NCBI GenBank assembly: GCA_022925895.1
Contig: JAKSYS010000738.1
Span: 1 to 29,088, forward strand
DNA: 29,088 bases
Source of the DNA: Fragilaria crotonensis
Taxonomy: Eukaryota; Bacillariophyta; Fragilariophyceae; Fragilariales; Fragilariaceae
Direction of reading: 5' to 3'
Below, in pieces: positions 19,223 through 28,628 of the stretch; the first letter of the stretch is position 1, and each line of letters begins with the position of its first letter. The translations under genes were made by a program, and so were the position numbers. Under the pieces are notes generated by a model that was given only the letters and a program-made list of their open reading frames with translations, was not told the DNA's origin and made no database searches.

Positions 19223-19309
19223 GGGCCATATTATACGGCGAAACAAAATTTTGAAGTTTCGAAGTTTCGAACATTCATAACCCATTGTCTATTAGGTTAT
19301 GAATGTTCG
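19223..19309 (+). repeat. Harbinger left TIR and subterminal hairpin
   Basis: The 46-bp TIR is 19223-19268. It overlaps a 15-bp perfect hairpin: CGAACATTCATAACC (19268-19282) and its complement GGTTATGAATGTTCG (19295-19309) around a 12-base loop. The same hairpin word recurs at the right end. Confidence 0.92.
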
Positions 19310-19580
19310 ATTTTTTGTTTCGATCTCGCCTTTAATTATACAGCAAACTGCAAACATCGAAGTTTTGAAGTTTCGAATATCGACACTCGCGCGAATTTCA
19401 CATCCGCATGTTTGTACGAAGATTCCAGCAACGTAGTAGTGGCTGGGTCGAAACTGCACTCGTATGAGCACCAAGACGATCCAGCTTCAGGAGGAGGTAC
19501 TCGAGTACCTCTTATTGTTCTCATGCTGGTGGATTTGTTCATCACCAGTCAGCACCAGAAACCAGGCCACGGCATCGAGC

Positions 19581-20991
19581 ATGAGCACAATTTCCCCCTC
19601 CAGCACTACTAGTATAAGTGTTGCTGTCCAGTCTGCTGCGTTGGCAGCAGCAAAAGTAGTTCAGTGGCGCCAAGGACAACAAGAACGACCTTTTAGCCCT
19701 CGTCGTCGTCGAGTTCGAGCAATTGGTGCTCACCGACGCTCCCGAAACCAAGTGAAAGATATCTACCAGCAGCTTGGACCCACCAACTTCAAGAAAGCAT
19801 ACCGGATGAAGTATCATTCCTTCATAAGGCTTGCAAAAAAACTTCGAGATGGGATCATTCGATTTTCGCTTGTCAAGAAGAGGAGAAATCATTATCATAC
19901 TACTTCTAGTATGCACAAAAAGAACTATCGGTATGTTCCCAATGGCCCGATAACTCCATCTGTTCAACTTGCTTGTGCACTTCGCTATTTTGCCGGTGGT
20001 TCCCCCTATGATATAATGACTTCGTATTGTATCGGGTACACTGACATGATGAATGCTGTCTGGTATGTTGTCGATGCAATCAATGCACACCGTGATTTTC
20101 GAATCTCGTATCCATCTGACCATGACAAACAGCGAGCGATTGCAGAGAAATTCCGAATGAAATCTGGTGCAGGCTTTGACTGTTGCGCTGGGGCGATTGA
20201 TGGAATCCTTGTGTGGATACACAAACCTACAGATGCTGATTGTGCCAACGCCGGATGCAGCCCAGGTAAATTCTTTTGTGGACGCAAGCATAAATTTGGA
20301 CTCAATTGCTAAGCAGTTTGTGATTCCCGAGGTAAATTCTTAGATATGTCGATCATATATCCTGGATCTACCTCTGATTGTTTGGCGTTTGAAGGGATGT
20401 CTCTTTTTTTGCGATTGGAGAATGGTCTTCTTGCGCCAGGCCTGTGTCTGTTTGGAGACAATGCTTACCTCAACTCAATCTTCATGGCAACGCCATTTCT
20501 GGAGTCTCAGCAAAGACGCTTATAATTTTTATCATTCACAGGTTCGAATCCAGATTGAGTGTGCGTTCGGTATGTTTACTCACCGGTGGGCAATCCTTCG
20601 CAGCGCTATTCCAATGCGAGTGTCTCTGAAGAAGATAGTCGCTCTTGTGATCGCTCTTGCAAAGCTTCACAACTTTTGTATTGACAAAAAAGAAGCGCAT
20701 GCTCCACCTTCAAGTGCACTCGATGAGCTCAGAACCGAGATGCAAGGAGGCATTCCCATTGAGACTGTAACAACAAGCACCGGAACTCGAGTTCTCTTTC
20801 CACGTCAACTCATAGATGGAGGTTTGCACTTTGATGACATTGATCGACAATCCCGTCGCCGTAGAATACGCCAATACCGGGCACAAGCAGTTGCCTTACA
20901 TCAACCGCTGCCTCGTGACTATTTGCATAACAAGGTTGCGGAAGCAAATCTAACACGTCCGGTGCCCAGGAGCACTCGTCGTCATTCCTAG
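19581..20991 (+). pseudogene. HARBI1-like DDE transposase, broken
   Basis: ATG 19581 is the best start; the frame is open from 19464. The N-terminus is Arg-rich (SPRRRRVRAIGAHRRSRNQ), then comes the DDE_Tnp_4-type catalytic core. Catalytic residues are all present: Asp in GAIDGI (20199-20201), Asp in FGDNAYLNS (20457-20459) and Glu in IECAFGMF (20557-20559). Breaks: TAA at 20310-20312 falls inside KFGLNC|AVCDSRGKFLD, where C-to-T of a Gln codon is the simplest cause. A 1-base loss follows near 20490 (ATPF|SGVSAKT), and a second frame change near 20515 leads into DAYNFYHSQ. The last segment ends at 20989-20991. In the family this enzyme cuts the TIRs and works with the Myb-like partner. This copy should be inactive unless errors explain the breaks. 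Confidence 0.88.
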
Positions 20992-21100
20992 AATTCCTAA
21001 AATAAGCAACGACATCTACTACTTACTAGCTAGTGTCAATGTGTCCAGTGTCCGCCTTGCTTGTTTGAGTAGCTAGTACTGGTGTATCATGACTTTAGTA

Positions 21101-22566
21101 TCAAGGAGTCCGCGGAGTCCTCGGAGTTCCATTTCGGCTTATTGGTGTTGTGATCAACGGTTCTTCTAGCGATTCAATTTCTCGTGCAATTTGTTGGGCT
21201 TCTTCCAGGTAGAATCGAGCCCGAGCACTGTTCGGGTCATCAGACTCAGCATACATTCTTCGATATCTACGTGCCTCGTCTTGAAGCTCTGAAATACGAC
21301 GACGGACCTGACGATCATCTTCCGCTTTGGAAAGGAAACGAATTGACTGTGAGAGATCAAAATGTCGTCTCGATACGGTGCTGTTGGTTGTTCTCTTTGA
21401 CGTCGTCGTCAGGTGCCTTGGTTGGTGCTGCTTGTTGCACTAGGAGCTGATGATGCATCTGATGCACCAACATCATCATCCAGTCTCTGAAGTGCAGACT
21501 GCAAAAGCTGGTGACGGTCAGCTACTTCCCAAAATAGAGCAGGTAAGGCTTTCCACAGAGAAAGGCTGCTCGGTTCTGGAGTGCACATTCAGAACGACTC
21601 GTTCTGATAGCGATCCGAATCTCACAGACGATGTGTCGAATATGATAAATTCCTCTGGATCATCAGACTCCTCTCGTCCATCTTGTTCTTCGTCGTCATC
21701 AGTGCCAGCATGTCTGCCTCCTTCGCCTTGCCCGCTTCTCCCAGTTTTGGATGATGCGAAGAAGGCTTGACCGAATCGATGCCAAGTATCCTCAACTTTC
21801 TGTGGCGTAGCTCGCATCAGTGTCACAACTTGACTGTGGCCACAGTTAGTTGGGACTGAGAAATCCTCGTGGCATTCAGATACCGCTGCAATTGGATTAA
21901 AATGTTCATCATTCCATCTATCGGCAATAAGCTGAAAAGCAGTTGGAGGTCGTACATCTGAATTCCGAGCATCAAGTTGGTGGCGAGTTTGTCGTATCCG
22001 CTCGCCGAAGAAAAGCTGCCTTGATATCATCCTCCGTAAGGCACATAATCAACCGCATGTATGGAATGGAACCTCTCCACTGCCCACCAGTTTGATGTCT
22101 TCCTCAGCCTGCTCACGCTGAGCATTCAAAATAATTGCTTTTTCGTTGTACCTCATTTTTCAGAAACGAGATATCTTGTTGGTCCACCACAGGGTGTTCT
22201 TGGAGCCATTCCACGCACTTCGTCAGACTCCAGTTTGCAGGCTTATGCTGCTGGTGGACCCGATCTGCAGTAGTAGACATAAGCTTGCTGCGCCGAACTA
22301 TCTCCTCTGCATACTCCGTCCTCGCTGGCTTGATGTCTTCTTTATACCACTCCATGGCTCAACATCAAGATCAAGCACCGGGTACCTCCATCGTCTACCA
22401 ACCCAATACACATCAAAAACAGATGCTTCTTGCTGTTATTGTTCTCGACATAAGCCCTTTGAGCATTTGATATGATGATGCTTTCATCCTCCTCCTCAAG
22501 TTGACCATCGTCACAGTCATCATCTACTGACTCATCGTCATGCTGAGGAAGGATCACCTCGCTCAT
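21101..22566 (-). pseudogene. Harbinger partner protein (Myb/SANT-like), fragmented
   Basis: A minus-strand gene beginning at ATG 22566 with an acidic N-terminus (MSEVILPQHDDESVDDD). Conserved blocks follow in order but in changing frames: VEDDG-type segment to LMLSHGV, WYKEDIKPARTEYAEEI, NWSLTKCVEWLQEHPVV, AQREQAEEDIKLVGSGEVPF, MRLIMCLTEDDIKAAFLRRA, then RPPTAFQLIADRWNDEHFNP and ATPQKVEDTWHRFGQ, and an acidic patch. The C-terminal coiled coil (SKAEDDRQVRRRISELQDEA ... ARFYLEEAQQIAREIESLEE) is readable with no start of its own and ends in an RTPRTP repeat at the stop 21103-21101. At least four to six frame changes separate the blocks. The break near 22337 looks like loss of a 5-base direct repeat (GAGTG). 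In the family, this protein binds DNA and carries the transposase to it. Confidence 0.7.
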
Positions 22567-22635
22567 GCTGCTGGATAGTAATGCAAAAAATACGTTCTAC
22601 CAGTGAAATCTATGCAACAAATCTACAGGGTCAAT

Positions 22636-22796
22636 AAGTTATGAATGTTCGAAACTTTGAACTTCAATGATTTGGGCGTGGTCACCTCAAAAATTTTGGG
22701 GACCACGGCGACGTCATGGATTTCGAAGTTTCGAACATTCATAACCTATTGAAACTTCGAAACTTCAAAATTTTGTTTCGCCGTATAATATGGCCC
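22636..22796 (-). repeat. Harbinger right TIR with nested palindromes
   Basis: The TIR is 22751-22796. Inside it, AAGTTATGAATGTTCGAAAC (from 22636) pairs with GTTTCGAACATTCATAAC (22728 onward). This encloses a second palindrome, GTGGTC ... GACCAC (22678-22706), around AAAAATTTT. The outer stem shares its sequence with the left-end hairpin. Confidence 0.88.
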
Positions 22797-22799
22797 TCA

Positions 22800-23830
22800 G
22801 ACCTACTACAGTAGCATACTTTTGGTACCAACGTAAGCTACTTCATGACGTATAGTACACAGTACCCACAGACCCCCAGAGTTGTGCTATCATGCCCCAG
22901 TATTGCAGTTCATCGCACGGTATGTTTTACAGTAGCATTTGTGAAGCAACCCTGCTCACACCAAATTCCATGAGTATTCCATCCAGTAACTTTGAATTCG
23001 TACAGTACTGTACGAATTAAAGTAACTCACTGTCGTTTCAACATGAATTACCATCGATTTATGTACTGTAGACCTGTAGTACATGGAATCCACGTAACAG
23101 TACAACAGTACCCCAGAGTGGTCATACTCCGTAACAAACACACACACACACACACGCACGCACAAAGCAAATTTAAAAAGGTGTAGGATATCTGCGTAGA
23201 AAGATAAATGTTCAAAGAACAGTTCTTATGTCGTTGATCCATCATCTGCTTGTCATCAGCAATGAGGAATGATCAAAGTACTGCAGCAAGATCCGAATTG
23301 CCTATCGATGATATACAAGACTTCGTTTTTCATTTACTGGTTCAAAGTCGTGTATAAATATAAAAGCATATACTAGTATAGATAATATTTTATATTCCGT
23401 TCTTCATATTTTTCACAAGAGTTTGATGAATGAATCGTCAATCAAAATTGTATTGGTACAGGGTTTTGTACGAGCAGTTTATACCACACAGTGTAGAACG
23501 AACGCCAAGTGGAATTCTCTCAAACGTATGAAAATATACAGAACTGTAGCTTGAAAGTGGGAGGGCATCCTCGACATGTGAAAATGGTCGCAACAAGTGT
23601 TTTGACATCTCATCTACAGTATCATGCCTTTTTCAGAGAATTGAGCAATTAAAATGCTTTTCTATCAGCAGAACATATCTCCATTGGTTATCTGAGGAGA
23701 GCTTTATAATAGGTCACGGTGTGAAATTATGGAAAATGGATTGTTTTTGTGTAGAGTTCCTTGAAATTCACAAGAGATTGGTTCAAAGCCGTTTTATTGG
23801 GCCAAGGCCATTTTTATGTGGTAACGTAAA
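22800..23830. other. Intergenic repeats without a gene
   Basis: Contains GTAC-rich sequence (~22810-23105), the right 85-bp repeat, a CA microsatellite (23136-23163) and about 640 bases of unremarkable A/T-rich DNA. No coding potential is recognised. Confidence 0.5.
23106..23190 (-). repeat. 85-bp repeat, right member of the distant inverted pair
   Basis: Reverse complement of the block at 10227-10311. The outermost 31 bases (23106-23136) are identical, followed by a CA/CGCA microsatellite and an A/T segment ending GTAGGATA. The two lie 12.8 kb apart and enclose the Helitron, the BAP31-like gene, the tandem repeat and the Harbinger. Confidence 0.75.
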
Positions 23831-24380
23831 ACTCTCTTGTTAAGACCCAGGAATTGTGCGTGATTTTGTCCAATTTTGGCGGGGGTGGGTCTTAACCTAC
23901 GTAAACTGAGAGCAAGATTCCGTTCAAATGTGAACCATAAAAAACATTTAAATCTGGCTCGTGTCTGAGAAACGTCCTCACTGTTGTTGGTTCCCATTGT
24001 TGTTTTTGACGTCGTTGTCCACAATGATCGGACTACTGCTCTTTATTTTGTTCCGTTGAAGAATGTGTGTGCTGCGCACGCATGCATGGTTTGTTCGGCG
24101 CGTTTTGGGCCGAAAACCCGAAAACGTCTGTTGGCGCCCCGAGGAATCCGTCAAAACTATTGTCCAACCAGCTGTATATTCGACTAGAAATCATTCGTAA
24201 CGTCATCTGATTATATAAGTCTTATATATGGAATTGAAGCGCTTTTTGTCCTCTTTCCGGTCAGGTTGTCCATTCTAGAGAGAACGAAGTACAGCTGGAT
24301 TGGCATGCCCATGTCTGGGAAATGACCTTCTTTGGCGGGGTGGGTCTTATCCTACGAGGGGTCTTAACTAGAGAGTATTA
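23827..24380. mobile_element. Probable MITE with ~23-bp terminal inverted repeats
   Basis: GTAAAACTCTCTTGTTAAGA (from 23827) and the reverse of its counterpart near 24380 (GTAATACTCTCTAGTTAAGA) form TIRs that continue into ACCC. Internal copies of GGGTCTTAAC/GGGTCTTATC after GGCGGGGTG lie near 23878-23902 and 24334-24357. Each end is thus itself partly palindromic. No protein is encoded and no clear target duplication was found, so the superfamily is unknown. Confidence 0.6.
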
Positions 24381-24760
24381 CTGTAGTCCTACCTGGTACG
24401 ACGTACTTGGTTGAGTGCTACAGGTGCTACTGGGAAGAGTACTGTACTGGACGACTCGGAGTACTGGAGTACTACAGTAAGGAGCAGTTACCGTACTGGA
24501 TAGGACATTTTGCTCTCAAGCCTTGAGAAACCTTTTTTGGACATTATGGTGCTTTCCTTCTCACACCGCATCCAGACGTTTTTCCAAATTTATCCAGCAC
24601 AAGAAAAAACTGGCATGCACCATACATTAGACTCAGATTGGATTTCTTGTGTAACCTTTTCAATATTGTCATTTGGTGTCAATGATTGTCGTTCAGTCGC
24701 TTGATCCTCACCTCCTTGCCACTTCTTTTACCTTTATTCATAAACAGATTGCAGATTTTG
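24381..24760. other. Spacer with GTAC-rich start
   Basis: 24390-24500 is rich in GTAC/AGTACT words; the remainder is plain A/T-rich sequence. No gene is seen. Confidence 0.4.
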
Positions 24761-24779
24761 AAAGCATGGCTGGAAGATG

Positions 24780-25250
24780 CCAGCATGAATACCAACAACC
24801 AGGGTGAAGACCAAGCCATTGGCTCCACTGTTGGTCATCCAACTGTTGCTCCTGGTAACTTCAAGCCAGATTGATGTAGACATGAAAATAGCTTCTGCTG
24901 CTGCATATGCTTTTGTTATGACAAATGCCGTATTAATTGGTACTGATCAAGATGGAAAAACGTATTGGAAGAATATTTGTGACAGTTCTATCAAGCACAG
25001 CGCATTTGCAGCCAACCCACACTCTTCTCATCAATGAATTGATTCAACAAAGTGTTGCAGGCGGCTGGTGAAGTGAACACCAATTATGTTGGCTACTATC
25101 ATCAAACCACTCTTCGTGAAATCACAGTGCGGGTTGGTCCATGATTGACTATACCACAAAGACATAGGCTGAGTTCCAGAATATGCAGGGCATGATGTTT
25201 AAACATAAAATTGTGGAAGATAAACTCAGGAGGTCGCTCATTATTGACAA
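24780..25250 (+). pseudogene. Myb/SANT-like (NAM-associated-like) transposon gene fragment
   Basis: Readable pieces in shifting frames: MNTNNQGEDQAIGS (from about 24785), then IASAAAYAFVMTNAVLIGTD and QDGKTYWKNICDSSIKHSAF, then VNTNYVGYYHQTTLREI and MIDYTTKT-stop-AEFQNMQG, MMFKHKIVEDKL. The order (AxAYxxV...GTDQ...FW-like K, then GYY-Q and DY..A..F...G..F.H) matches the Myb/SANT-like, NAM-associated-type proteins common in algal transposons. These match from memory of the family only. Stops at 25035-25037 and ~25142, plus frame changes, mark it as a relic. Similar debris may extend to ~25700. Confidence 0.5.
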
Positions 25251-27055
25251 AGAATGAAATTTTGATTGACACCTAGGACAATACTGCTGTACATTGCACC
25301 TTGTACCAGCAGCCACTTATGTATGCCTGCTAGTACCAGCAGTAATACTGCATTTATGTAGAATACGGAGTACTATACTACTGGCATACTGTACATGTAA
25401 ACTGTACAATTGACAGTACTGTGTACTGTATCTGGAGTGCTGGAGTACTGTACAACATAAATATGTAAGGAGCATGTGACCACTCTCAGGTACAGTACTC
25501 TTCTGTACTATATCCTGACAGCATTTATTTAGTTGGTATGTGAGTACTGCTGGCCCAGCCACAGTAGACTTAAGGTTTGTAGGACCTGAAGTCTACTGAA
25601 GGGAAGGAAGTGAACCTGATGGCTTGTCAGCTTTGGGCAAAGCAGGCTTGAAGAGATAGGCCATGGCAGTATTGATTTGTTGGTACAAATTTGTAGTAGA
25701 AAGTGTAGAGATGATGCTAAGAAATGAAGGCCATTACTGTTTTGCTTGGGATGTGAATTATTATGAGATTGAACCTAGCTGAAAAATGAAGGTGAGATCT
25801 GGAACATTAGTTGGAGTCTCACAAATGATGTGTTGTCTTAGTCCCACTTATTGAGTGGTGTTTGAGGATGGTTGTCCAGCATAGCAAAAGGAGTGTTGTT
25901 GAAGTTCTCAACAAGCAACACTCATGATTTGACTTACTTAGAGAAGCAAATTCAAAATGTGACAAGCAGGACTCAAAGTTCTGATTCTTGGATCTCATGG
26001 AAGGATCATGGACAGATTATGAAAAATAAAGGACTATTTACTTTATTGCCATATGGTTTTAGGAGTGACATGATTGTGACAGAGTGGCTGACAGTACTAG
26101 ATCTCTAACAGATCCAATCAATTGTGAGGCACCCACTGCAGTAGTATGTATACTTGTAGACTATGGACTAAATGAGGACTGGCCAGGTTAATCATCATTG
26201 TCAACTAGTATTAGAGAGCTCCGAGTAATCTGTAGTCCAAGCATATGAATCATGAGGAAATCATCATTAATCTACCAGCATCTACCACAGTACAGTACCA
26301 GGTGAAACTAGTAGAAGGAGCGTAACTATTCTTTCTCGTTTTTCATGAGCTTCTTGGAAAAAACTCCGAACGCTGTGCGTTCAAGATTCAAGATGCAACA
26401 AATACGTCCAAAATAGGTCAATAAAGGTGTGCGAGCCCATATGTCCGAAATTTTGGACAAACTATCATGGGGTCATTACTCAGATTTCGCTCCAGCGGAG
26501 GTGATGCTCTGATGTAGTAGTACTGCAGTATGGAGTAAAATGTAAATAATGATTCCACCTATGAGATCCATGTTCGCGTGACAACAGCCCTTCATGGTTT
26601 ATTCAGTAACAAGTCCCAGGTATATCGGACATGAGTCATGTTCCGCTCTTGTTGATTTTCCCTATCTGTGGAGTATTGATGCCGTTTCCTCAAAACCTCG
26701 CATGCCCCATTGAGTGAACGCGAAACGCTATGTCTCTTTTGAGGTAAGTGTGGTACTAAAAATAAATGTGTGTCTTGAAATCGCAATTCAGTTACTTCAA
26801 TCTCAAACGAGCTCTAACTATTTTGACAAAGCGGACGATGGTACTGGACTCCGAGTACGAAATACAGAGAGCAATCGAATGCTGACGTCCATCCTGACTC
26901 GAGCAATTTCTCAATGTCGTTCCGTCGTTCCCCATTTAAAGTACTTCCAATACTAGAGACATATGTAAAGTAGTCGATGTACGCGAGGAAACAAAAACTC
27001 TGATACTCAACGTCTAACAGGACATAAGTTCCGCCACTCGAAGTCCGAAGCAAAT
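25251..27055. other. Long gene-poor stretch, probably transposon debris
   Basis: About 1.8 kb. 25270-25560 is GTAC-rich and includes a forward relative of the 85-bp repeat core (GTGACCACTCTCAGGTAC near 25476). 25570-26110 has short frames such as the one at 25872-26108, with no recognised family; KSTEGKEVN near 25590 might continue the Myb-like relic. 26090-26330 is again GTAC-bearing. The last ~400 bases are probably upstream sequence of the gene at 27056. Confidence 0.45.
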
Positions 27056-28287
27056 ATGTCATTTAAAACCCCAGACAGGATATCTATTAACCTGGCGCGT
27101 ACTTTCAGTACATTTTTTACAAACGCTTACAACATTCGTAACAAGATAGAGTGTATTGTATCCAATACTCCGAGTACATGCCAGGATATGGATTTTCAGA
27201 GTTCGGGCATAAATGATGCAAGTTCTGGAGTTGTCACCTCACCGAATGCAAAGATAATGATTCCAGACTTGACTCAGAGTTCCTCCCAGCTGCAAATCAA
27301 GCCATCCATCAAGAACGCTGCTGTTTGCAAGCTCAAGAACTCCGGTGACAGGCTGAAGACGAGCGACAAGGCTAGCAAGAAGTTGTTACGTAAGAATGGA
27401 TCCTCCATACTTGAGGGCTTCGCGCCTGGCAAGTACGACGTTCTGTGCAACAGAAGCCGTCATGCCTTTAACCACGTGGGAAACCGGCGATTCCGTGTCA
27501 TCGTTGAAAATCATGCTCCTGGGTTTGCTGCCTTGAGGACGAAAGCTGAGCGTTCCTTGATGATCCAAAGCATCCTTGGCATTATCAAAGCCGCGCAGGG
27601 AAAGTTTGTTGAAAAGAACAAGGACGGAACCTGGGATGAAGTTGGTTTGGTTAAACGAAAGGAGAAAGTTGGCCATGCTCTTCGTGCAGCCATCACGGCT
27701 GTGAAGTCTAAGGACAAGACGCGTACCATCTACGACGTCCTCGGGGTCTTTCAATTTGTCCCTTCCAATTCCATCAGCGGGTCTTCAACTCAAACCAACA
27801 ATCACGTCAAGAACGAGGACAGCAGCGAGACGAGCTTTTCGAATCTTTTCCATCCTTTGATGAGACCGAGTGTGACGAAGATACAGACGAAGAAATGCTG
27901 CTTACAGAACAGACGACGTGGTGTGCCACGTCCGAAGTACTGAGAACAAGGTTCCTCATTCGACCCACAAAAAGCGTGACGAGGACATGCAATGGAAGTC
28001 GATGTCGCTTACAGAAGCGGTCATGTCAAATATTGGAGTGCAGCTCAGCGGCAAGAGGAAACAGGTTGCTGTCATGGTGAGGCGTCGCCGCTTCAGATGC
28101 AGTTATTGATTCATACGACTGGACTCCGGCTGACGCGTTCGTCAAAGGCGAGAAAGTCGACGATGACTTTGAGATGTTCAAGGTGGAAGAAGCAGTGAAT
28201 CCGTTTCACGACCTTCAGCATCAACTTGAAGATACAGTCATGGGGCTTGACGACTTCTTCAGCACCAATCCTGTCGGTGCCTGTTGA
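27056..28287 (+). CDS. DUF6824-domain protein, C-terminal part frame-broken
   Basis: ATG 27056 opens a 295-codon frame. Residues ~120-215 carry the DUF6824 domain, a diatom-expanded putative DNA-binding module: KYDVLCNRSRHAFNHVGNRR, FRVIVENH, RSLMIQSILGIIKAAQGKFV, DGTWDEVGLVKRKEKVGHAL. The frame ends at 27941-27943, but more coding-like sequence continues in other frames. Near 27840 a missing base would lead to ESFPSFDETECDEDTDEEM. From ~27910 a third frame reads STENKVPHSTHKKRDEDMQW and SLTEAVMSNIGVQLSGKRKQ. Finally DAVIDSYDWTPADAFVKGEK and MGLDDFFSTNPVGAC ends at 28285-28287. A 97-nt intron (GTGAGG 28077 to TTTGAG 28173) could replace the last frame change. As it stands it is a shortened gene, a young pseudogene, or assembly indels. 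Likely nuclear; target genes unknown. Confidence 0.7.
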
Positions 28288-28628
28288 ACAAGGGGGTTGG
28301 GGGCCAATACATGTGTTTCCACTACGTTCACGTTTATTGACGTTTATTGAATTCTCCTTTCATATTGCATTGCTTTATCGATGGTCCGATTGATACTTAA
28401 TCAAATAGCTCCACATTTTCAGGTACAAGCTTCAAATTTAGCAATAGAATTCCATAAAAGGTCGCATCGAAACAGAAGGCTTGGTATCCAAGTGGTGGTC
28501 AATCGCGGGATAATCGACTCCGTGGTAGCACCTCTCGCCCTTGACATTGCACAGCGACAGGCAGGCTAAGATAGGTGCAGCATTCAGCATTTACATGTTG
28601 CATTACTTTTACCCTTACGAAAATGGAT
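28288..28628. other. Spacer between convergent genes
   Basis: About 340 bases between the DUF6824 gene and the stop of the minus-strand aminoacylase gene, presumably both 3' UTRs. CGTTTATTGACGTTTATTGA near 28330 is a short tandem duplication. No gene is seen. Confidence 0.45.

Larger units (their letters stand above)
19223..22796 (+). mobile_element. Complete PIF/Harbinger DNA transposon
   Basis: A 3574-bp element with perfect 46-bp terminal inverted repeats (19223-19268 and 22751-22796) starting GGGCCATATTATACGGCGAA. It is flanked by a 3-bp target duplication, TCA (19220-19222 and 22797-22799), as expected for PIF/Harbinger. It carries a DDE transposase on plus and a Myb/SANT-like partner gene on minus, converging near 21.0-21.1 kb, the classic two-gene layout. 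Subterminal palindromes lie just inside each TIR. Both genes are broken as read, although the ends are perfect. Confidence 0.95.

Noticed and set aside
25872-26108. 78-codon plus-strand open frame
   Set aside because: No recognised family; surrounded by transposon debris and GTAC-rich DNA. Too little to call a gene.
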